From contig JAISHW010000049.1 in NCBI GenBank assembly GCA_031262365.1, positions 1 through 59,039 of the forward strand: a DNA stretch of 59,039 nt, in the 5' to 3' direction. The position numbers and the translations under genes were made by a program. The notes beneath the pieces are model-generated. The model ran no database searches and was not told where the DNA came from. It saw nothing but the letters and a program-made list of their open reading frames with translations. The stretch comes from Lentimicrobiaceae bacterium (GTDB taxonomy: Bacteria; Bacteroidota; Bacteroidia; Bacteroidales; F082). Numbering within the stretch: position 1 is the stretch's first letter; each line of letters begins with the position of its first letter. Positions 53,857 to 59,039 of this stretch are shown one piece after another.

Positions 53857-54236
53857 TGGAATCACTTAATTTAAAAGGGATTCGTGGGGAGCAACAAACG
53901 ATAGTCGCACAAAAAGACACAGCAATAGCTTATAATTCAGGCACACTCGAAGTGTTTGCTACTCCGGCAATGATTGCACTCATGGAAAAAACAGCCATGC
54001 TTAGCATCGTCGATAAACTTCCCGATACATCAACCACAGTTGGAACGGCGGTAAACATCGAACATCTGAAAGCTACTGCTGTCGGAAAACATGTTCGTTG
54101 CGAATCGGAAATTATCGAATCGGAAGGTCGAAGACTTGTTTTTTCGGTGAAAGTTTTCGAAAACAAAACTTTAATAGGAAGCGGCACACACGAACGGTTT
54201 ATTGTCGACATCCAAAAGTTCATGTTGAAGATATAG
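53856..54236 (+). CDS. Hotdog-fold thioesterase, FlK-like
   Basis: 126 residues. Hotdog fold of the fluoroacetyl-CoA thioesterase-like group: FATPAMIALMEKTAM (catalytic Glu in the helix), TTVGTAVNIEHLKATAVG (conserved His) and FENKTLIGSGTHERFIVD. Members hydrolyse small acyl-CoAs; the real substrate is unknown and fluoroacetate resistance should not be assumed. Coupled to OsmC. Confidence 0.85.
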   Translation: MESLNLKGIRGEQQTIVAQKDTAIAYNSGTLEVFATPAMIALMEKTAMLSIVDKLPDTSTTVGTAVNIEHLKATAVGKHVRCESEIIESEGRRLVFSVKVFENKTLIGSGTHERFIVDIQKFMLKI

Positions 54237-54253
54237 AATTTTAAGTATCTTTG
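54225..54253 (+). promoter_or_regulatory. Promoter of tnaA
   Basis: TTG (54225-54227), 18-bp spacer, TATCTTTG (54246-54253), a good Bacteroidota promoter, 48 bp before the ATG at 54301. Its -33 part overlaps the end of the thioesterase gene. Confidence 0.6.
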
Positions 54254-54300
54254 TGCCTATTGCATAGGAATCAATTTTTAACCTTTCAACATCTATTTAT

Positions 54301-55674
54301 ATGGAATTACCATTTGCAGAATCTTGGAAAATCAAGATGGTTGAACCCATTCGTAAAACCACACGCGAAGAACGCGAAAGATTCATCAAAGAAGCTCATT
54401 ATAATATCTTTCAGTTAAAATCGGAACATGTTTATATCGATTTAATTACCGATTCAGGAACAGGATCGATGACCGATCGACAATGGGCAGCAATGATGCT
54501 TGGCGACGAAAGTTATGCCGGAGCTTCGTCATTCTTTAAATTAAAAGAAGCCATAACTAAAATTACCGGTTTTGAATATGTTATACCGACACATCAAGGT
54601 CGCGCCGCCGAAAACGTATTGTTTTCGTATCTTATAAAAGCCGGAGACATCATACCCGGAAATTCACATTTCGATACCACAAAAGGACATATTGAATCGC
54701 GCAAAGCAATTGCTTTAGATTGTACGATTGACGAAGCAAAAGATACGCAACTAGAAATCCCTTTTAAAGGAAATGTTGACCCCAAAAAATTAGAAAAAGC
54801 ATTAGCCGAAAATGCTGCTAAAATTCCTTTCATTATTGTTACCATAACCAACAATACTGCCGGAGGACAACCTGTTTCGATGCAAAACTTGAAAGAAATT
54901 CGTGCCATAGCCGACAAATACAACAAACCGGTATTGTTCGACTCGGCTCGTTTTGCTGAAAACGCTTACTTCATAAAAGTTCGTGAAAAAGGATATGCCA
55001 ACAAAACAATTAAAGAAATCACAAAAGAAATGTTTGCTTTAGCCGACGGAATGACCATGAGTGCCAAAAAAGACGCTATTGTCAATATGGGCGGATTTAT
55101 TGCTACACGTCGTGAAGACTGGTATGAAGGCGCAAAAGTTTTCTGTATTCCTTTCGAAGGATTTCTTACTTACGGAGGTATGAACGGTCGCGATATGAAT
55201 GCTTTAGCTGTTGGATTGGACGAAAACACCGAATTCGATAATTTGGAAACACGTATCAAACAAGTCGAATATTTGGCTTCAAGATTAGACGAGTTTGGAA
55301 TTCCTTACCAACGTCCTGCTGGTGGTCATGCGATTTTTGTCGATGCTACAAAAGTTTTAACACACGTCCCAAAAGAAGAATTTCCGGCTCAGACATTAAC
55401 GATTGAATTATACCTCGAAGCAGGTATTCGCGGTTGCGAAATAGGTTATCTTTTAGCCGACCGCGACCCCGTAACACGCGAAAATCGTTTTGGAGGTCTG
55501 GATTTATTACGTCTAGCGATTCCACGTCGTGTTTACACAAACAACCACATGGACGTGATTGCCGTTGCGTTGAAAAACGTATTCGACAGAAGAGAATCGA
55601 TTACACACGGTGTAAAAATAGTTTGGGAAGCCGAACTGATGCGACACTTTACGGTCAAATTGGAACGTTTATAA
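54301..55674 (+). CDS. tnaA: Tryptophanase
   Basis: 457 residues. PLP-dependent beta-eliminating lyase: THQGRAAEN, PLP-Asp region FDSARFAENAYFIK, Schiff-base Lys in MSAKKDAIV, carboxylate Arg in AIPRRVYT. The homologous tyrosine phenol-lyase is excluded by three sites: Asp in HFDTTKGH (Thr in tyrosine phenol-lyase), Ile in IRGCEIG (Arg there), and DSARF rather than DATRC. It splits tryptophan into indole, pyruvate and ammonia. No TnaC-like leader peptide or TnaB permease is adjacent. MITE copy 4 starts 10 bp after the stop. Confidence 0.9.
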   Translation: MELPFAESWKIKMVEPIRKTTREERERFIKEAHYNIFQLKSEHVYIDLITDSGTGSMTDRQWAAMMLGDESYAGASSFFKLKEAITKITGFEYVIPTHQGRAAENVLFSYLIKAGDIIPGNSHFDTTKGHIESRKAIALDCTIDEAKDTQLEIPFKGNVDPKKLEKALAENAAKIPFIIVTITNNTAGGQPVSMQNLKEIRAIADKYNKPVLFDSARFAENAYFIKVREKGYANKTIKEITKEMFALADGMTMSAKKDAIVNMGGFIATRREDWYEGAKVFCIPFEGFLTYGGMNGRDMNALAVGLDENTEFDNLETRIKQVEYLASRLDEFGIPYQRPAGGHAIFVDATKVLTHVPKEEFPAQTLTIELYLEAGIRGCEIGYLLADRDPVTRENRFGGLDLLRLAIPRRVYTNNHMDVIAVALKNVFDRRESITHGVKIVWEAELMRHFTVKLERL

Positions 55675-55683
55675 GCTCCATAA

Positions 55684-55804
55684 GGGGACTTCTAAAAATT
55701 TCAACATCAAGGCTTGCGACTGAAACAAAAGCGGAGTTTACTAACGTAAATGAGCATTTTGTTGAAGAAGCGTAACGCAGAGATTGGGATTTTTAGAAGT
55801 CCCC
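55684..55804 (-). mobile_element. 121-bp MITE, copy 4, inverted (TSD ATAA)
   Basis: Inverted ends GGGGACTTCTAAAAAT and ATTTTTAGAAGTCCCC lie within a perfect ATAA duplication (55680-55683 and 55805-55808). Its interior is the reverse complement of copies 1-3. It begins 10 bp behind tnaA. The 9-bp outermost ends are exact complements in this copy. Confidence 0.92.
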
Positions 55805-55903
55805 ATAACAAACATCGTTTATCAACACAGCAAATCTGCTACTTTTAATTCGATAAAAGCAGCAGATTTTGTTTTTATTGTTTAGAGAGCTTCCAAAATC
55901 AAT

Positions 55904-55911
55904 TACATTTG
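55904..55911 (+). promoter_or_regulatory. -7 box of the S41 protease gene
   Basis: TACATTTG fits TAnnTTTG, 16 bp before the ATG at 55928. Confidence 0.45.
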
Positions 55912-55927
55912 CATAAAATGCTTGATT

Positions 55928-57532
55928 ATGAGAAATCGAAATGCTTATTTGCCCTTAATTTTTGCCATTCTATTGTTAGCGGGTATTTTCATCGGAAAAA
56001 AAATGACGGAAACGAAAACTTTAGAAAATACTATTTTTTCATTTTCACCTTCGAAAAACACGGATAATAAAATCAGTGCCGTATTGGATTATATCGATCA
56101 GTCGTATGTTGACAAAGTAAATATCAACGAACTGGAAGATAAAGCCATTACAAATATTATTGACGATTTAGATCCTCATAGTCAATACATTACAAAAGAA
56201 GAATTTGATAAAATGAACGATCCTTTACTGGGAAATTTTGAAGGAATCGGTGTTACATTTCGTCTCGAAAAAGATTCGATTACAATCATCAATCCGGTAA
56301 AAGGCGGTCCTTCAGAAAAAGTTGGCATCATGGCTGGCGACCGTATTGTTTATGTTGATGATTCACTGATGGCAGGTCCGTCGATTCAAAACCGCGATGT
56401 GATGCGCGCCCTCAAAGGACCAAAAGGAACACATGTTCGCGTTAAAATAGCACGACGCGGCGTGCTTGGCTTACTCGATTTCGAAATCGTTCGCGATGTG
56501 ATTCCGACATCTAGTGTCGACGCTTCGTACATGATTGACGATCAGATTGGTTTTATCAAATTGAACAAATTTGCCGCAACAACATACACCGAATTCGAAC
56601 AAGCTATCAGAAAACTAAAAAAAGAAGGCATGCAAAAACTGATTTTAGACCTTCGTGGCAACACGGGCGGTTATCTGCATGCTGCCACTGATATTTCCGA
56701 CGAATTTCTGGAAGACGGAAAACTGATTGTTTATACCGAAGGAAAAAGTCGACGACCGATGTACATTTTTTCAACCAATAAAGGTTTGTTGAAAACAAAT
56801 GATGTCGCTATTTTGATCGACGAAGGATCGGCAAGCGCGAGCGAAATTGTTGCCGGAGCACTACAAGACAACGATCGTGGCGTGATTATCGGTCGACGCT
56901 CGTTTGGAAAAGGGCTGGTTCAAGAACAAATCGTTTTGAGTGATAGTTCTTCGGTACGCCTTACAGTAGCGCGTTATCATACGCCGACAGGTCGCTCGAT
57001 TCAAAAACCGTACGATGGCGATAAAGAAAAATATTTGTATGAAACATTCGATCGCTACCTCACCGGCGAAGTATTTCATCAAGACAGTATTCATTTTGCC
57101 GACTCGCTGCGATACACGACACCGGGCGGAAAAATCGTTTATGGCGGTGGCGGCATCATGCCCGATATTTATGTTTCGTTGAACGAAGATACATTGCAGT
57201 ATTATTACAACAAATTAGTAAACACTGGCGTATTGTTTCAATATGCTTTTGATTATTCCGACGCGAACCGCCAAGAACTGATGCAATACAAAACGATTGA
57301 TGCGTTTAAAAAAGAATTTCGTTTTACCGATGCCATGTTCAACAAACTTGTTCAACTCGGCGAAGAAAAGAAAGTAACCGGAACAGCCGAACAAAAGAAA
57401 GCAGCACGAAACAAAGCCGCAACACTGTTTAAAGCTTACGTGGCACGAAATATTTTCGACGACGAAGGCTTTTATCCGATTTACCAAGAAATCGACCCTA
57501 TTTTGCAACGTGCCATTGAGGAATTGCGGTAA
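55928..57532 (+). CDS. S41-family C-terminal processing protease (CtpA/Tsp-like)
   Basis: 534 residues from MRNRNAYLPLIFAILLLAGI (55928); an upstream TTG at 55922 is less likely. Single N-terminal membrane anchor, cap region, PDZ domain (about 85-170: GIGVTFRLEKDSITIINPVK, GIMAGDRIVYVDD), then the S41 domain with catalytic Ser in DEGSASASEIVAGAL and catalytic Lys in SFGKGLVQEQ. Cleaves proteins from their C-terminus in the periplasm. Single gene. Confidence 0.95.
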   Translation: MRNRNAYLPLIFAILLLAGIFIGKKMTETKTLENTIFSFSPSKNTDNKISAVLDYIDQSYVDKVNINELEDKAITNIIDDLDPHSQYITKEEFDKMNDPLLGNFEGIGVTFRLEKDSITIINPVKGGPSEKVGIMAGDRIVYVDDSLMAGPSIQNRDVMRALKGPKGTHVRVKIARRGVLGLLDFEIVRDVIPTSSVDASYMIDDQIGFIKLNKFAATTYTEFEQAIRKLKKEGMQKLILDLRGNTGGYLHAATDISDEFLEDGKLIVYTEGKSRRPMYIFSTNKGLLKTNDVAILIDEGSASASEIVAGALQDNDRGVIIGRRSFGKGLVQEQIVLSDSSSVRLTVARYHTPTGRSIQKPYDGDKEKYLYETFDRYLTGEVFHQDSIHFADSLRYTTPGGKIVYGGGGIMPDIYVSLNEDTLQYYYNKLVNTGVLFQYAFDYSDANRQELMQYKTIDAFKKEFRFTDAMFNKLVQLGEEKKVTGTAEQKKAARNKAATLFKAYVARNIFDDEGFYPIYQEIDPILQRAIEELR

Positions 57533-57573
57533 ATTTAATTAACGACAAAACAATTAATTTTGACGTGTATTTG

Positions 57574-58884
57574 ATGTCATTTACAAATCAAAAAAACGTG
57601 AAACGCTTATTAAAACCGCTAAAAAAAATCGCCGGAACGCACATTGAAACAACGTTCGACGACGCTTTCGAAACCATTGCGCAACGACTCCGACAATACC
57701 ATCCTGATGAAGTGTTGGTAATGGCAAATGGTCGTTATTCAAACGAAGAACTGTATTTGATTCAGAAATTGGCGCGTGCCGGCATCAAAACAAATGCTTT
57801 GGCTTCGAGCGAATATTTGCTGCGCGGATCGGATTTTTGTGCCGACAAAAACGACATCGTTCCTTTTTCCGAATTATATGGCTCGTCGTGTTTTTTTTGT
57901 ATTGGATTTGATGAAAACAATACATCAGAAACATTAAAAGCTGTTTTTCAGATATTTAACGACAATCCAGATGTGCCGAAATATTTCTTTAATCAATCGA
58001 ACACATTACACATTACCGACTTTACGGCATTTTTTAAATCTTTAAACTATCACTTGATCGCCTTCGGTAAAGCAAAAGGAAAATTTGTCGAAGGTTTAGG
58101 AAAAAATTATGAGTCTTATAAAAATAGACTTTTAAGCAATGATTTCGAAGCACTTTTGAAGTCAAATAATTTGAACGAAAAAGCTGTTTCCGCTTTTACC
58201 GATTGTTTGTTGAACGAAAAAGCACCGACAATCATCTATTGGGAAAAAGCACTTGAAGAAGCAACTGTTCACGAAATGAATAACTTAACAATGTTGATTG
58301 ATGTCCAAGTGAAACCTTCGAGCGGCTTGTTGGGAATCAAACAAAATCCGAACTCGCAAGGTTTGTTCGACATGGGAATTTTTCCGCATCTGAGCGTTGG
58401 CGGTAATACTTTTAACGCCGAATCGAAAGCCGAAATGGAACTATTGTACGGGACAAAAGTAGCTGAAACAAAAACAATTGACATAGCTAAAAGATTACAA
58501 CAAAAACAGTTTAAAGCCGCTTTGTTGTTTGGCGAAGATTTGACCGGCATGCAAAATAAACAAATTAATGAGTCTTTAAATGCGATGGATTTTATTGCGT
58601 TACAAACAAGTGCGTTGAACGAAACGGCACAAAAAGCGACTGTTGTGCTTCCGCAAAGTCTCATTAGCGAATCGGAAGGTGTGTTTACTGATAGTGCGCG
58701 ATCGCCGCATCGCATTTCGAAAACACAGGAACTTCCTATTGCGTTGAACAATTTGCAACAATTGTCGCGTTTGGGAACATATTTTGGTTTATCAGAATTG
58801 GATACGATTGACGCTGTTTTTTTGGAATATATTGCGTTTTTCAAAGCCGGATGCAATAGCAGTCAACGTCATTATTTTAGATAA
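57574..58884 (+). CDS. Stand-alone molybdopterin-oxidoreductase-domain protein lacking the Fe-S module
   Basis: 436 residues from MSFTNQKNVKRLLKPLKKIA (57574); a GTG at 57565 is possible. It begins where the molybdopterin domain of formate dehydrogenase/NuoG-type proteins begins, just behind the Cys-rich [4Fe-4S] segment: RLLKPL then TFDDAFETIAQRLRQ, RYSNEELYLIQKLARAGIKT. Near the end ATVVLPQSLISESEGVFTDS and RSPHRISKTQE match the cofactor-binding C-terminal part. The N-terminal Fe-S cysteines are absent and the C-terminal dinucleotide-binding domain appears missing. It could be a split subunit or a degenerate relative. -7 box TAATTTTG at 57555-57562. Confidence 0.65.
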   Translation: MSFTNQKNVKRLLKPLKKIAGTHIETTFDDAFETIAQRLRQYHPDEVLVMANGRYSNEELYLIQKLARAGIKTNALASSEYLLRGSDFCADKNDIVPFSELYGSSCFFCIGFDENNTSETLKAVFQIFNDNPDVPKYFFNQSNTLHITDFTAFFKSLNYHLIAFGKAKGKFVEGLGKNYESYKNRLLSNDFEALLKSNNLNEKAVSAFTDCLLNEKAPTIIYWEKALEEATVHEMNNLTMLIDVQVKPSSGLLGIKQNPNSQGLFDMGIFPHLSVGGNTFNAESKAEMELLYGTKVAETKTIDIAKRLQQKQFKAALLFGEDLTGMQNKQINESLNAMDFIALQTSALNETAQKATVVLPQSLISESEGVFTDSARSPHRISKTQELPIALNNLQQLSRLGTYFGLSELDTIDAVFLEYIAFFKAGCNSSQRHYFR

Positions 58885-58920
58885 ATAGTTAAATGATTAT
58901 CCGTCGTTATGCCTAAAAAA

Positions 58921-59039
58921 TGTATCTTTGCAGATAACAAAAAACGTATCCCAATGAATTTGTTGAATTTTGTATCCAGCTATCCCGATGAAGCCAGCTG
59001 TAAAGCCAAGTGGAAGGAGTATCGCGACAAACAAGGCGT
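58921..59039 (+). mobile_element. IS1595-like insertion sequence, 5' part (cut by window edge)
   Basis: A promoter box TATCTTTG (58923-58930) and a transposase start follow the end of the molybdopterin gene. The left inverted repeat must lie between 58885 and about 58920, but without the right end it cannot be fixed. Confidence 0.55.
58954..59039 (+). CDS. IS1595-like transposase, N-terminal fragment (runs off window)
   Basis: 28 codons visible from the ATG at 58954: MNLLNFVSSYPDEASCKAKW then KEYRDKQG. The pattern F-x-x-x-Y/F-P-D-E-x-x-C is the usual opening of IS1595-family transposases, just before the zinc-ribbon CPxC motif that would follow beyond the window. The call rests on this short stretch. 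Confidence 0.6.
   Translation, partial: MNLLNFVSSYPDEASCKAKWKEYRDKQG

Noticed and set aside
54301-55674. Tyrosine phenol-lyase
   Set aside because: The residues that define phenol-lyase specificity are of the tryptophanase type (Asp in FDTTKGH, Ile in CEIG, DSARF).
1-59039. CRISPR arrays, tRNA or rRNA genes
   Set aside because: No regularly spaced repeats with unique spacers, and no cloverleaf or rRNA sequence was recognised; a tRNA scan was not possible.

Overview
The window looks like a chromosomal segment of an anaerobic member of the Bacteroidota, probably Bacteroidales. The sequence is AT-rich. Many genes are preceded by the Bacteroidota -7 box TAnnTTTG. Several secreted proteins end in type IX secretion (T9SS) sorting domains, and there is a SusC/RagA-like TonB-dependent receptor, a PorV/PorQ-family barrel, an HU-CCDC81/SPOR protein, a pyruvate:ferredoxin oxidoreductase and a tryptophanase. 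Both window ends lie inside insertion sequences: an IS630-like element at the left and an IS1595-like element at the right.

Layout. 1-2500: a decaying locus with an intact T9SS BNR-repeat protein, a truncated papain-like peptidase and a second BNR copy cut by the IS630-like element. 2515-5860: GNAT acetyltransferase, a long PurF-type amidophosphoribosyltransferase, HIT protein and GreA. 5981-15216: a surface operon read right to left (TonB-dependent receptor, very large T9SS-like protein, PorV/PorQ barrel). 15573-19034: a LytS/LytTR two-component pair, small lipoproteins and a class C acid phosphatase. 19344-24309: nifJ and ornithine carbamoyltransferase. 24322-29400: F-type ATP synthase genes atpBEFHAG, without atpD and atpC. 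29787-35374: a frameshifted lipoprotein, pgi, ECF sigma factor, TPR-HTH regulator and an EamA transporter. 35627-37775: a long repeat (R1) in front of an unusual lipoprotein and membrane protein pair. 38129-43403: a compact minus-strand cluster (ATL, trmB, HU/SPOR protein, kdsB, deoxynucleoside kinase, GH3). 43404-45471: a small accessory island with a RhuM-family gene between nested direct repeats and an unidentified broken reading frame. 45472-49654: LptF/G permease, tgt, lepA. 49710-53329: repeat R2 and accessory secreted proteins, including a cysteine-rich one. 53440-58884: OsmC, hotdog thioesterase, tryptophanase, S41 protease and a molybdopterin-domain protein.

The two least explained features are repeats. 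The first is a 121-bp MITE present in four copies, all exactly the same length, each flanked by a perfect 4-bp target duplication and each with its internal palindrome at the exact centre. The second is an approximately 510-bp element present twice (R1, R2). It carries its own consensus promoter and several hairpins and forms a long 5' leader in front of unrelated secreted-protein genes. Assignments to families come from recognising motifs by eye; no database search was run.
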